DNA from: Streptomyces atroolivaceus
Lineage (GTDB): Bacteria; Actinomycetota; Actinomycetes; Streptomycetales; Streptomycetaceae
NCBI RefSeq assembly: GCF_000717025.1
Contig: NZ_JNXG01000015.1
Span: 124,001-188,000 of the forward strand
Length of the DNA: 64,000 nt
Reading direction: 5' to 3'
The notes under the pieces were generated by a model that worked only from the letters and a program-made list of their open reading frames with translations, did no database searches and was not told the DNA's origin. Position numbers and translations under genes: made by a program. Positions within the stretch are counted from its first letter, which is position 1, and the number at the start of each line of letters is the position of its first letter. Positions 1-8,780 of the stretch are shown here, piece by piece.

Positions 1-1003
1 TCTCCTTCGTCACCACGGCCGAGTAGAGGGTCAGCGAGGTCGGGATCTCCATCTCCGAGAGACCGGAGATGCCCTTGCTCTGGCCGAGGGCGCGCGCCAG
101 GTCGATCGCGGAGGCGGCCATCGTGGGCGGGTAGAGCACGGTGGCCTTCAGCACGCTGTTGTCGGCCTTGATGGCATCCATGGCGGACTTGGCGCCCGCT
201 CCGCCGACCATGATGAACTCGTCGCGGCCGGCCTGCTGGATGGCCCGCAGCGCGCCGACGCCCTGGTCGTCGTCGTGGTTCCACAGGGCGTCGAACTGCT
301 TCTGCGCCTGGAGGAGCTGCGCCATCTTCGCCTGGCCCGACTCCACGGTGAAGTCGGCGGCCTGACGGGCCACCAGCTCGATGTTGGAGTAGTTCTTCAG
401 CGCGTCGGCGAAGCCCTGGCTGCGCTGCTTGGTGAGTTCCAGGTTGTCGATGCCGGCGAGCTCGACGACCTTGGCGCCGGCCTTGTCCTTGAGCTGCTCA
501 CCGATGTAGTGCCCGGCGTTGAGGCCCATGCCGTAGTTGTCACCGCCGACCCAGCAGCGGTAGGCCTGCGGTGAGGCGAAGATGCGGTCCAGGTTGACGA
601 CCGGGATACCGGCCTTCATGGCTTCCAGGCCGACCTGGGTGAGCGCCTTGCCGTCGGCGGGGAGGACGACGAGCACGTCGACCTTCTTGTTGATGAGGGT
701 CTTGACCTGGCCGATCTGGGCGGCGGTGTCGTTGGAGCCCTCGGTGATCTCCAGGGTCACCTCGGAGTACTTCTCGGCCCGCGACTTGGCCTGCACGTTG
801 ATGGCGTTGAGCCATCCGTGGTCGGCCTGGGGCCCCGCGAAGCCGATGGTGACGGGCGTGCCCGGCTTGTCGTCGGCGGCGGGCTGGTTGTTCTGCGCGG
901 TCGCCTTCTCCTTGGGCTCGTTGCTGGTACAAGCGGTGAGGAAGGCTCCCGCGGAGACGGCCGCGGTGCCGAAGAGCAGTCCTCTGCGGCTGGTTTCTGG
1001 CAT
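1..1003 (-). CDS. Sugar ABC transporter substrate-binding lipoprotein (partial, C terminus off the left edge)
   Basis: This is a periplasmic-binding-protein-like sugar receptor (Peripla_BP_4, ribose/xylose-binding type) that would feed the permease and ATPase just upstream. The N terminus carries a twin-arginine-like SRRGLLFG stretch and a hydrophobic segment ending in a lipobox (FLTACTS), so it is predicted to be exported and lipid-anchored. The body opens with the family motif VTIGFAGPQADHGW and contains NKKVDVLVVLPADG, GIPVVNLDRI and IGEQL motifs. ATG at 1003 is preferred because AAGGG lies about 10 nt upstream; an in-frame ATG at 1021 is the alternative. The reading frame is open to position 1, so the last residues are missing. 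It is the third gene of the importer operon. The sugar cannot be told from sequence alone. Confidence 0.9.
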   Translation of the reverse strand, partial: MPETSRRGLLFGTAAVSAGAFLTACTSNEPKEKATAQNNQPAADDKPGTPVTIGFAGPQADHGWLNAINVQAKSRAEKYSEVTLEITEGSNDTAAQIGQVKTLINKKVDVLVVLPADGKALTQVGLEAMKAGIPVVNLDRIFASPQAYRCWVGGDNYGMGLNAGHYIGEQLKDKAGAKVVELAGIDNLELTKQRSQGFADALKNYSNIELVARQAADFTVESGQAKMAQLLQAQKQFDALWNHDDDQGVGALRAIQQAGRDEFIMVGGAGAKSAMDAIKADNSVLKATVLYPPTMAASAIDLARALGQSKGISGLSEMEIPTSLTLYSAVVTKE

Positions 1004-1073
1004 GGCTGTCGAACCCTTCATCCGATGTCGTGCATGACGGAACTGCGGGTGGGCCGGCGGTGAAGCGGAGGGG

Positions 1074-2126
1074 TCAGGTCTCGCCGTTGCGGAGCGTGCG
1101 GCGCTGGACCAGGACGGCGGCGACGATGATGGCGCCCTTGGCGATCTGCTGGACGTCGCTCTGCAGGTTGTTCAGCGCGAAGATGTTGGTGATCGTGGTG
1201 AAGATGAGGACCCCGAGCACGGAGCCGACGATGGTGCCCCGGCCCCCGCTCAGGAGGGTGCCTCCGATGATCGCGGCGGCGATGGCGTCGAGTTCGTACA
1301 GATTGCCGTTGGTGTTCTGGCCGGAGCCCGACAGGATGATCAGCATGAAGGCGGCGATGCCGCAGCACAGCCCGGAGAGCAGGTAGAGGTAGAGCCGCTG
1401 GCGTCGTACGTCGATGCCGGCGAGCCTGGCCGCCTCCGCGTTGCCGCCGATGGCGACCGTGCGCCGTCCGAACGTCGTCCTGTTCAGGATCAGCCAGCCG
1501 ACGACGGTGACCGCGGCGAAGACCAGGACCAGGGGCGGGATGCCCAGCACGTAGGCGTCGGGCAGGCCCAGGTCGAGGACCGACTGGACGGTGACGATCT
1601 GTGTCTTGCCGTCGGTGATCTGCAGGGCCAGCCCGCGGGCCGAGGCGAGCATGGCAAGCGTGGCGATGAAGGGGACCAGACGCCCGTAGGCGATGAGGAC
1701 GCCGTTGACGAGCCCGGCGGCGAGTCCGACGATCACGGCGGTGAAGAGGATGCCCGCGAAGCCGAAGTCCTGGGTGGCGAGCGTGGTCGCCCAGACCGAG
1801 GCGAGGGCCACCATCGCGCCGACCGACAGGTCGATGCCGCCGCCGATGATGACCAGGGTCACGCCGACGGTGACGACGCCGATGACGGAGGACTGCGTCA
1901 GGATCAGCTGGAGGTTCCCGGTGTCCAGGAACGCGTCGGGTTCGGTGAGGCCACCGACGAGTGCCAGCACGGCCAGTACGCCGAGCAACGACAGGTTACG
2001 GACGTCGATGCGCAGGCCGAGTGCGCGCGGGCGACCGCCCGGCTTCGAGGGCGGCGCGGGGGCGGGGCCGGACACGGTCCCCTTCTCCGGCCCGTGGTGC
2101 TGCGCCGACGGTGCGGGCTGTGTCAT
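1074..2126 (-). CDS. Sugar ABC transporter permease (RbsC/XylH type)
   Basis: This 350-residue membrane protein is the channel subunit of a carbohydrate uptake ABC transporter (BPD_transp_2 family). A Pro/Ala-rich cytoplasmic N terminus of about 45 residues precedes a run of hydrophobic helices starting at NLSLLGVLAVLALVGG. Family hallmarks are VIIGGGIDLSVGAMVAL and the late AIIGGTLLSGGRGTIVGS loop. The ATG overlaps the stop codon of the ATPase gene (ATGA, 2123-2126), so translation is probably coupled. The binding protein follows after about 70 nt. One permease gene is present, so it probably works as a homodimer, as in ribose-type systems. Confidence 0.93.
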   Translation of the reverse strand: MTQPAPSAQHHGPEKGTVSGPAPAPPSKPGGRPRALGLRIDVRNLSLLGVLAVLALVGGLTEPDAFLDTGNLQLILTQSSVIGVVTVGVTLVIIGGGIDLSVGAMVALASVWATTLATQDFGFAGILFTAVIVGLAAGLVNGVLIAYGRLVPFIATLAMLASARGLALQITDGKTQIVTVQSVLDLGLPDAYVLGIPPLVLVFAAVTVVGWLILNRTTFGRRTVAIGGNAEAARLAGIDVRRQRLYLYLLSGLCCGIAAFMLIILSGSGQNTNGNLYELDAIAAAIIGGTLLSGGRGTIVGSVLGVLIFTTITNIFALNNLQSDVQQIAKGAIIVAAVLVQRRTLRNGET

Positions 2127-3646
2127 GACGTCGGGCTCCCTTCCATGACGAGGTCGAGGACACGGTGCTCGTCGAGCTCCCTGGCGTCGGCCGTGTGCAC
2201 GACACGGCCCTCCCGGAGGACCAGCACCCGGTCGGCGAGGCCCAGCACTTCGGGCACTTCGCTGGAGACGAGCAGAACGGCGAGGCCTTCGTCGGCCAGC
2301 CGGCGGATCACGGCGTAGAGCTCGGCGCGGGCGCCGACGTCGACGCCGCGGGTGGGTTCGTCGAGCAGCAGGACCCGGCATCCCCGCAGCAGCCAGCGGG
2401 CCAGGACCGCCTTCTGCTGGTTGCCGCCGGAGAGGGTGCGGACAGCTGCGTCGGGGTTGTCGGGCCGCAGGGAGAGTTCGCGGGTCGCGGTCCTGGCGGC
2501 CTCTCGCTCGGTGCCCCGGTCGATCCAGCCGGCGCGGGCGAAGCGGGACAGGGAGGAGACCGACACGTTGCGGGTGACCGATTCCGTCAACAGCAGTGCC
2601 TGCGCCTTGCGTTCCTCCGGTGCCAGGCCGATTCCGGCGGCCACGGCGGCCCGGACGCTGCCGGGGCGCAAGGGTGTGCCGCCGACGAGGACGCGGCCCG
2701 CGGTCGGCTTGCGGGCACCGTAGACGGTCTCCAGGATCTCGGAGCGTCCCGAGCCGACGAGTCCGGCCAGGCCGACGATCTCACCGGGCCTCAGCTCCAG
2801 GTCGACGGGTTCGAACTCGCCCTTGCGGCACAGTCCTTCGACCTTCAGCACGGGTTCGGCCGCGGAGCGGCCCCCGGGGACGGGCCGCTCCGGGAAGACG
2901 TACTCGACGTTGCGGCCGGTCATCATGGCAACGATGTCGCGCGTGGGGGTGGACTTGGCGGGGAGGCCGACGGCGACGGCCCTGCCGTCCTTGAGCACGG
3001 TCACCCGGTCGCCGATGCGGCGGATCTCCTCCAGCCGGTGCGAGATGTAGACGACGGCCACCCCGTCGGCGGTGAGCCCGTCGACGATGCGGAAGAGGTT
3101 GTCGACCTCGTCGGGGTCCAGCGCCGCGGACGGCTCGTCCATGACGATGAGCCGTACGTCGTGGGAGAGCGCCCGGGCCATGGAGACGATCTGCTGGTGG
3201 GCGGCGGAGAGGTCGCCGACCAGGCGCGCCGGGTCTATCTCCGGGTGCCCGAGGCGTTTCAGGAGAGCGGCGGCCCCGGTGCGGGCCTCCCGGGTCCGGA
3301 CGACGAAGCCCGCGCTGGTCGGTTCGTGTCCGAGGAAGACGTTCTCCGCGACCGACAAACCCTCCACCAGGTCGAGTTCCTGGTAGATGGTGGCGATTCC
3401 CAGGCGCATCGCCGTGATCGGCGAGGAGAGCTGGACCGGTTCGCCGCACCAGGTGATGGCGCCGCCGTCGGGCTGGTGGGCTCCGGCCAGCACCTTGATG
3501 AGGGTGGACTTGCCGGCGCCGTTCTGGCCGAGGAGGCAGTGCACTTCACCGGCGAGCACCTCCAGGTCCACGCCGTCGAGGGCGCGTACACCGGGGAACG
3601 ACTTGGTGATGCCGGACATCGTGAGCAGGGGTGGTTCTGGTGCCAT
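2123..3646 (-). CDS. Sugar ABC transporter ATP-binding protein (RbsA/XylG type, two ABC domains)
   Basis: This 507-residue ATPase has the two tandem ABC domains typical of monosaccharide importers. Domain 1 has Walker A GQNGAGKST at residues 40-48, a degenerate signature LSAAHQQIVSMARAL and Walker B LIVMDEPSAALD. Domain 2 has a degenerate Walker A-like GLVGSGRSE, signature LSGGNQQKAVLARWLL and Walker B VLLLDEPTRGVD. The asymmetry between halves is normal for this family. ATG 3646 is preceded by GAGGGG with a 7-nt spacer. It is first in the ATPase-permease-binding protein operon, 226 nt downstream of a same-strand ROK regulator that is the likely controller. Confidence 0.94.
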   Translation of the reverse strand: MAPEPPLLTMSGITKSFPGVRALDGVDLEVLAGEVHCLLGQNGAGKSTLIKVLAGAHQPDGGAITWCGEPVQLSSPITAMRLGIATIYQELDLVEGLSVAENVFLGHEPTSAGFVVRTREARTGAAALLKRLGHPEIDPARLVGDLSAAHQQIVSMARALSHDVRLIVMDEPSAALDPDEVDNLFRIVDGLTADGVAVVYISHRLEEIRRIGDRVTVLKDGRAVAVGLPAKSTPTRDIVAMMTGRNVEYVFPERPVPGGRSAAEPVLKVEGLCRKGEFEPVDLELRPGEIVGLAGLVGSGRSEILETVYGARKPTAGRVLVGGTPLRPGSVRAAVAAGIGLAPEERKAQALLLTESVTRNVSVSSLSRFARAGWIDRGTEREAARTATRELSLRPDNPDAAVRTLSGGNQQKAVLARWLLRGCRVLLLDEPTRGVDVGARAELYAVIRRLADEGLAVLLVSSEVPEVLGLADRVLVLREGRVVHTADARELDEHRVLDLVMEGSPTS

Positions 3647-3872
3647 GACGGATCCCCTCGGCGAACGAGGTCTCCCCTGCTCGGGCGAGGCCGAGAGCTC
3701 GGGGTAGGCCGGTGAGCGGGCAGGGCGCAGTGCCGGCGGTGCCGTACTGCGGACGGAACTGCTGGGTGGTGGTGCTGTGCTCGTGCTGTGCGGTCCTGCG
3801 GGCGGAGCTCGGAACAGGCTGCTTACGGATGGAGCTGCGGTACGCGTGCCGTACGGCGCGCCGGCCCTGGCA

Positions 3873-5063
3873 TCAGGCCGGCGAGAACAGGTGGTCGCTG
3901 ATGAGCCTGGCCGCACCGGTGACTCCGGCGACGGGCCCCAGCTCACCGAGGACGATGGGGAGGTTGCCCGTGGCCAGCGGCAGGGACTGCCGGTAGACCT
4001 GGGTGCGGACGCTGGCCAGCAGGTTGTGGCCGAGCCCGGTCACCCCGCCGCCGATCACGACGAGGCCCGGGTTGAAGAAGCTGACGAGTCCGGCGATGAC
4101 CTGACCGACCCTGTTACCGCCCTCGCGGATCAGGTCCAGAGCCGTGGGGTCACCGGCCGCCGCGGCGGCGGCCACATCGATGGCCGAGAGCTTCCCGGCG
4201 CCGTCCAGCCGCGCCGCCAGCTCGGCGGACCGGCCGGTGCGGGCCGCGTCCTCGGCGTCACGGGCGAGGGCCGCGCCGCTGAAGTGTGCTTCAAGGCAAC
4301 CCCGGTTGCCGCAGGCGCAGGCCCGCCCGTCCGGTTCCACCTGGATGTGGCCGATGTCTCCGGCGCTGCCCGTCGTACCGCGGTAGACCTCTCCGCCCAC
4401 CACGATGCCGCAGCCGATACCCGTGCCGATCTTGACGCAGAGGAAGTCGCCCACGGAACGGGCGACGCCCGCGTGCTGCTCCCCCAGCGCCATCAGGTTC
4501 ACGTCGTTGTCGACCATGACGGGGCAGCCCAGTTCCTGGCTGAGCGCCTCACGGACCGGGAAACCGTCCCAGCCGGGCATGATCGGCGGCGCGACCGGTA
4601 CGCCCTCGGGGAAGCGGACGGGTCCCGGCACGCCGATGCCGGCGCCGTCGAAGCCTTCGGCGAGCCCGGAGGCCCGGAGCTTGGCCGCCATCGTGAGCAC
4701 CTGCTCGAAGACCGCGACGGGCCCCTCCCGCACGTCCATCGGATGGTTGAGGTGGCCGAGGACCTCCAACTCGGCGTTGGTCACGGCCACATCGATGGAC
4801 GTGGCACCGATGTCGACGCCCAGGAAGCGCAGCCCGGGGGCGAGCCGGATGTTGTGGGAACGGCGGCCACCGCGGGACGCGGCGAGTCCGTCGGCCACGA
4901 CGAGGCCGGTCTCCAGCAGCCGGTCCACCTCGACTGCGAGCTTCGAGCGCGAGAGGTCGACCTGATCACCCAGCTGCGCACGGGAGTTGGGCCCTCCGTC
5001 ACGCAACAGCCGGAGCAGTCGTGCCTGGTGCGTGTTCGCGGGTCGTGCCGTCATGCGTCTCAC
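3873..5063 (-). CDS. ROK-family transcriptional regulator
   Basis: This 396-residue protein has an N-terminal winged helix (about residues 12-65, including SRAQLGDQVDLSRSKLAVEVDRLL) and a C-terminal ROK sugar-kinase-like domain starting at LGVDIGATSID. The zinc-binding ROK signature is present as CACGNRGCLEAH, and the phosphate loop KIGTGIGCGIVVGG is intact. GTG 5063 is preferred over the in-frame ATG 5054 because GGAGG sits 5 nt upstream of the GTG. It lies directly upstream of and co-directional with the sugar importer. ROK regulators next to sugar ABC operons usually repress them until the sugar or its phosphate binds, so control of the 3646-1 operon is inferred. Confidence 0.93.
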   Translation of the reverse strand: MRRMTARPANTHQARLLRLLRDGGPNSRAQLGDQVDLSRSKLAVEVDRLLETGLVVADGLAASRGGRRSHNIRLAPGLRFLGVDIGATSIDVAVTNAELEVLGHLNHPMDVREGPVAVFEQVLTMAAKLRASGLAEGFDGAGIGVPGPVRFPEGVPVAPPIMPGWDGFPVREALSQELGCPVMVDNDVNLMALGEQHAGVARSVGDFLCVKIGTGIGCGIVVGGEVYRGTTGSAGDIGHIQVEPDGRACACGNRGCLEAHFSGAALARDAEDAARTGRSAELAARLDGAGKLSAIDVAAAAAAGDPTALDLIREGGNRVGQVIAGLVSFFNPGLVVIGGGVTGLGHNLLASVRTQVYRQSLPLATGNLPIVLGELGPVAGVTGAARLISDHLFSPA

Positions 5064-5460
5064 GCGTCCCTCCCCGCCACATCGGCCAGTCCGTCGGGCT
5101 TTCGAGGGGAACGTAGCAGCGGTTTACCGGAGTGGGAAGAAGTTGCGCACGAATCAGCTCCAACTTTCTCCACACTCAGGACAAAGATGCGCCTCGAGGG
5201 CGGCCGCACCGGTTCAGCGGTCACCCTCCACGTCGCCCGCGAAGGCCCGTGCCGCCGCCTGGCGAGTCGCCGCCTCGCGGACGGCACCTCGCGGGCAGCA
5301 CCTCGCGCAGGGTGAGGAGTCCGGGTGCCCCGGCGCGGGCGAGCGGCGGCTGTCCCGCTCCCGCACCCTCCCTTCGAGGCGCCTGACGTCAGGACGCCTT
5401 GACCAGGCGGGCACGGAAAAGGCCGGGGCGCATTCGGCCCCGGCCTTGCCCGAACGAGGA
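5064..5460. other. Gene-poor intergenic stretch (about 400 nt) between GntR and ROK genes
   Basis: This stretch holds the ROK ribosome binding site and presumably its promoter in the relatively AT-rich part (about 5100-5190), and the GntR terminator hairpin at 5419-5447. The GC-rich middle (about 5200-5400) has short open frames on both strands, but none carries a recognisable domain or a good start. The minus-strand frame with EAATRQAAARAF could be a gene remnant; I could not identify it. Confidence 0.5.
5419..5447 (-). terminator. Terminator hairpin of the GntR gene
   Basis: Perfect 11-bp arms, AAGGCCGGGGC and GCCCCGGCCTT, enclose a 7-nt loop. On the minus strand the stem ends in TTTT. It lies 14 nt past the GntR stop codon, as expected for an intrinsic terminator. 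Confidence 0.8.
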
Positions 5461-6138
5461 TCAGGCCTGTTCGCGCCGGTGATACGTCTGTCGGGTGTGC
5501 TCGGTGTGCGCCCGCATGACCTCGGTCGCCCGCTGTTCGTCCCGGGAGGCGATCGCCGCGATCAGCTCCCGGTGCTCGATCCAGGAGCGGGTGCCGCGCT
5601 GGCGGGCCACCGGTGTGTAGTACCAGCGGACCCGGCGGTCCACCTGGGCGGCGAGCTCGGACAGGACGACGTTACCGGCCAGCTCCATGACCTTGGCGTG
5701 GAACGCGGCGTTCGTGGCGACGGCGAGGTCCACGTCGTCGGCGGCGACGGCCCGCTCACCCTGCGAACACAGCTCCTCCAGCGCCTCGATGCCCGGCCGC
5801 CCGGCGTTGGCGGCGGCCAGCCGGGCGGCCTCGGCCTCCAGCAGGGTGCGGACCGAGAGCAGCTGGTCCGCCTCCTCCTCGGTGGGTTCGTGGACGAACG
5901 CACCCTGCGCGGGGCGCAGGTCGACCCAGCCCTCGGTGTTGAGCCGCTGGAGGGCCTCACGCACCGGCTGCCGCGATACCCCCAGGTGCCCGGCCAGCTC
6001 ACTCTCCACCAGGTGCTGGCCGGGACGGAGGGCGCGCGTGGTGATCAGCTCCAGGAGCGCCTCGTAGACGCGCTCGCGCAACGGCCCCGGCCTCTCCAGC
6101 TTCGGCACCGTTCCTTGCGGCAGTCCTGCGGACAACAT
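5461..6138 (-). CDS. GntR-family regulator with FCD domain
   Basis: This 225-residue repressor has an N-terminal winged helix (LRERVYEALLELI, then ESELAGHLGVSRQPVREALQRL) and an all-helical FCD ligand domain with the usual metal-site spacing (NAAFHAKVMELAGN, then EHRELIAAI and MRAHTEHT). It belongs to the FadR subgroup that often senses carboxylates. ATG 6138 follows GGAGGG with good spacing, so the longer frame to 6165 was rejected. It is downstream of a ketoacyl synthase III gene on the same strand. A motif just upstream of its start recurs in front of the formate dehydrogenase remnant, which suggests autoregulation and control of that locus. Confidence 0.92.
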   Translation of the reverse strand: MLSAGLPQGTVPKLERPGPLRERVYEALLELITTRALRPGQHLVESELAGHLGVSRQPVREALQRLNTEGWVDLRPAQGAFVHEPTEEEADQLLSVRTLLEAEAARLAAANAGRPGIEALEELCSQGERAVAADDVDLAVATNAAFHAKVMELAGNVVLSELAAQVDRRVRWYYTPVARQRGTRSWIEHRELIAAIASRDEQRATEVMRAHTEHTRQTYHRREQA

Positions 6139-6170
6139 CGCGGTCCCCCTCCGGGCGCCGGGCAATTGCT

Positions 6171-6183
6171 TATCGTCTACAGT
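6171..6183 (-). promoter_or_regulatory. Putative GntR operator, copy 1
   Basis: Read on the minus strand the site is ACTGTAGACGATA. It lies 33 nt upstream of the GntR start codon and matches the site at 7377-7389 at 12 of 13 positions. FadR-type GntR proteins bind GTnnAC-centred sites of this form. That this GntR protein binds here is inferred. Confidence 0.55.
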
Positions 6184-6212
6184 CTACCGAGCACAATGCC
6201 ACGCCGGGGGCC

Positions 6213-7163
6213 TCAGGGGCAGCGGATCACCTGACCCGCGTACGAAAGATTCCCACCGAAACCGAAGAGCAGGGCCGGCGCACCGCTCTCGACCTCGCCG
6301 CGCTCCACCAGTTTGGACAGGGCCATGGGGATCGACGCGGCCGAGGTGTTGCCGGAATCCACCACGTCCCGGGCGATGACCGCGTTGACCGCGCCGATCT
6401 TCCGGGCGACGGGCTCGATGATCCTCAGGTTGGCCTGGTGCAGCACCACCGCGGCGAGGTCCTCGGGCGCGACCCCCGCCCGTTCACAGACCTTGCGGGC
6501 GATCGGCGGCAGCTGCGTGGTGGCCCATCGGTAGACGGACTGCCCCTCCTGCGCGAACCGCGGCGGCGTGCCCTCGATCCGTACGGCGTTGCCCATCCCG
6601 GGCACGGAACCCCACAGGACGGGACCGATCCCGGGCCTGTCACCGGCGTCGGGGTCTGCGGTGACGACCGCGGCACCCGCCCCGTCGCCCATGAGGACGC
6701 AGGTGGACCGGTCCGTCCAGTCGACGATGTCACCCATCTTGTCGGCGCCGATGACGAGCACCCGCGTGGCGGCCCCCGCCCGGACGGCGTGGTCGGCGGT
6801 GGCGAGCGCGTGGGTGAATCCGGAGCACACCACGTTGATGTCCATCACGGCCGGTGAGCTCATGCCCAGTCGCGCGGCGACCCGGGCGGACATGCTCGGC
6901 GAGCGGTCGATGGCCGTGGAGGTGGCGACGAGGACCATGTCGATGTCCGCGGGCTGCAGTCCGGCCGACGCCAGCGCCTTGGCCGCGGCGTGCGCGGCCA
7001 GCTCGTCCACAGGTTCGTCGGGGCCGCCCACGTGCCGGGTCCTGATGCCGACCCGACTGGTGATCCACTCGTCGCTGGTGTCGACCATGGCCGCCAGGTC
7101 GTCGTTGGTGAGGACCTTGGCAGGCTGATAGTGGCCGAGCGCCACGACACGTGAGCCGGTCAT
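6213..7163 (-). CDS. 3-oxoacyl-ACP synthase III (FabH-like), stand-alone
   Basis: This 316-residue thiolase-fold condensing enzyme has the full FabH catalytic triad: Cys113 in VVCSGFTHAL, His242 in LHQANLRI and Asn272 in SGNTSAAS. The C-terminal GFGGNLSYAG motif is also present. FabH enzymes join an acyl-CoA starter to malonyl-ACP; no fab or polyketide genes lie nearby, so the starter and pathway are unknown. GAGGGG lies upstream of ATG 7163. It precedes the GntR gene on the same strand and is divergent from the formate dehydrogenase remnant and fdhD. A link between this enzyme and formate metabolism is suggested only by position and shared operator motifs. Confidence 0.9.
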   Translation of the reverse strand: MTGSRVVALGHYQPAKVLTNDDLAAMVDTSDEWITSRVGIRTRHVGGPDEPVDELAAHAAAKALASAGLQPADIDMVLVATSTAIDRSPSMSARVAARLGMSSPAVMDINVVCSGFTHALATADHAVRAGAATRVLVIGADKMGDIVDWTDRSTCVLMGDGAGAAVVTADPDAGDRPGIGPVLWGSVPGMGNAVRIEGTPPRFAQEGQSVYRWATTQLPPIARKVCERAGVAPEDLAAVVLHQANLRIIEPVARKIGAVNAVIARDVVDSGNTSAASIPMALSKLVERGEVESGAPALLFGFGGNLSYAGQVIRCP

Positions 7164-7373
7164 GTACGGGTTCCCCTCGCTACGTCTGGCAGGACTGTCC
7201 AGTCTTGGTTGCTACCGATCGGTACAAGGGCACGTAACCCCACAGGAATACGGGCCCGACCTTGGAGCGTCTCGAACAGCTCCTTGGGAACTCTCGAGGC
7301 CACTCCGACGGCACCACCGGAATCGCGACGGACAAGACACCCGCTGTCACACGTATTGCCCCCGGCTCGAACG

Positions 7374-7391
7374 AATACTGTAGACAATATT
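7374..7391 (+). promoter_or_regulatory. Putative GntR operator, copy 2, in the divergent KAS III/fdhA region
   Basis: The 18-bp sequence AATACTGTAGACAATATT is an imperfect palindrome (14 of 18 positions symmetric) in a locally AT-rich spot. Its core ACTGTAGACAATA matches the motif before the GntR gene with one mismatch. It lies between the divergent ketoacyl synthase and the decayed fdhA, so it could have controlled both. Confidence 0.6.
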
Positions 7392-7442
7392 CTGTCGGGG
7401 TGACAGCCTCGCTCGGTCCTCTCACCGAACGCGAAAGTCGCA

Positions 7443-7816
7443 GTGGTCGGAGAGGCGAAGCCGGAACGCTTCGGCGCGGACGCCGCCCGGATGAACGAGC
7501 AGTGGGAAATCGACCACGATCTGTACGTCCGCGAACGACAAGTGCATCCTCTGCTACAAGTGCGTCGCGGTGTGCCCGACCGGTGCGCTTTCGTTCAGCA
7601 CGGAACGGCATGCGGGCGGCAGGGACGTGGGACGAGCACGCGCAGACGCAGACCACGACCGTCTGTGCCTACTGCGGCGTGGGCTGCAACGTGACCCCGC
7701 ACGTGCCGGACAACGAGATCGTCAAGGTCACCTCGCCGCACGACAACCCGGTCACCCATGGCAACCTCTGTATCAAGGGCCGATTCGGCTTCCAACACGT
7801 ACAGAATCGGGATTGA
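7443..7816 (+). pseudogene. Formate dehydrogenase alpha-subunit remnant (fdhA-like)
   Basis: Three pieces of a formate dehydrogenase N terminus lie in three frames. The first (frame of 7443) reads NEQWEIDHDLYVRE. The second, near 7540-7610, reads NDKCILCYKC then VAVCPTGALSF, joining two ferredoxin-type motifs that are far apart in intact enzymes. The third, from about 7610, reads MRAAGTWDE, then VCAYCGVGCNV and GNLCIKGRFGFQHVQNRD, and stops at 7816. The missing bases fit a 2-nt loss at each junction plus an internal deletion. Roughly 120 residues remain of an enzyme normally several hundred to about 900 long, and the molybdopterin domain is gone. It cannot encode an active enzyme. fdhD follows 5 nt later. 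Frames are my reading; alignment to an intact homologue would fix the junctions. Confidence 0.8.
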
Positions 7817-7821
7817 CGGCT

Positions 7822-8670
7822 ATGGGACGGGTCACCGAGCGTCGCCGCACCATCCGCATCCGGGACGGGGTGGTCACGACCCGCCCCGACACCCTCGTCG
7901 CGGAGGAGCCCCTGGAGATCCGGCTGAACGGCAAGCCGCTCGCCATCACGATGCGCACGCCGGGCGACGACTTCGCGCTGGCGGCGGGGTTCCTGGTGAG
8001 CGAGGGGGTGATCGGCGAGGGTTCCGAGGTGCAGTCGATCGTGTACTGCGCCGGGGCGACGGCCGACGGTGTGAACACGTACAACGTGGTGGACGTGCAG
8101 CTCGCGCCCGGCGTCGTGGTCCCCGACATCACGCTGGAGCGCAACGTCTACACCACGTCCTCCTGCGGTCTGTGCGGCAAGGCGAGCCTCGACGCGGTCC
8201 GCACCACGACCCGCCACCCCGTCGCCGACAATCCCCCGGTCCGGGTGACGCCCGCGCTGCTCTCGGCCCTCCCCGACCGGCTGCGCGAGGCACAGCGGGT
8301 GTTCGACCGGACCGGGGGCCTGCACGCGGCGGCGCTGTTCTCGCCGGAGGGTGAGCTGCTGGACATCCGTGAGGACGTCGGCCGTCACAACGCGGTCGAC
8401 AAGCTCGTGGGGCGCGCCCTCACGGACGACCGGCTCCCGCTCTCGCAGGCGATCCTGCTGGTGTCGGGGCGGGCGTCCTTCGAACTGGTGCAGAAGGCGG
8501 TGATGGCGGGGATCCCGATGCTGGCGGCGGTCTCGGCCCCGTCGTCGCTGGCCGTGGACCTCGCGGCCGAGAGCGGACTGACGCTCGTCGGCTTCCTGCG
8601 GGGGCAGTCCATGAACGTGTACGCGGGTGACCACCGCATCGCCCTCGAGGCGGCGGTGGGCCAGGGCTGA
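7822..8670 (+). CDS. fdhD: FdhD, sulfurtransferase for formate dehydrogenase molybdenum cofactor
   Basis: FdhD hands sulfur to the bis-MGD cofactor and is needed for formate dehydrogenase activity. This 282-residue copy looks intact: the active-site CGLCG motif is at residues 115-119 (Cys115, Cys118), TPGDDFALAAGFLVSEG is near residue 46, and the late signature REDVGRHNAVDKLVG is present. ATG 7822 lies 5 nt after the fdhA remnant stop, so the two were once an operon. A frame open from 7570 includes part of the remnant by accident. With its partner destroyed here, FdhD may serve another formate dehydrogenase elsewhere in the genome. Confidence 0.95.
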   Translation: MGRVTERRRTIRIRDGVVTTRPDTLVAEEPLEIRLNGKPLAITMRTPGDDFALAAGFLVSEGVIGEGSEVQSIVYCAGATADGVNTYNVVDVQLAPGVVVPDITLERNVYTTSSCGLCGKASLDAVRTTTRHPVADNPPVRVTPALLSALPDRLREAQRVFDRTGGLHAAALFSPEGELLDIREDVGRHNAVDKLVGRALTDDRLPLSQAILLVSGRASFELVQKAVMAGIPMLAAVSAPSSLAVDLAAESGLTLVGFLRGQSMNVYAGDHRIALEAAVGQG

Positions 8671-8780
8671 GGCCCGCCCGCTGCACGGGGCAGGGGTCCG
8701 GCCGACGGGGAGCGCCCCCTGCGCCGGCCGGGCCTATGCTGCGCGCAGCCTTGTGCAGGTCCGCACGGACGGGGACGCCG

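Noticed and set aside
5214..5414. A 66-codon minus-strand frame in the GntR-ROK gap
   Set aside because: It has no clear ribosome binding site or domain; it may be a remnant, but I cannot support it as a gene.
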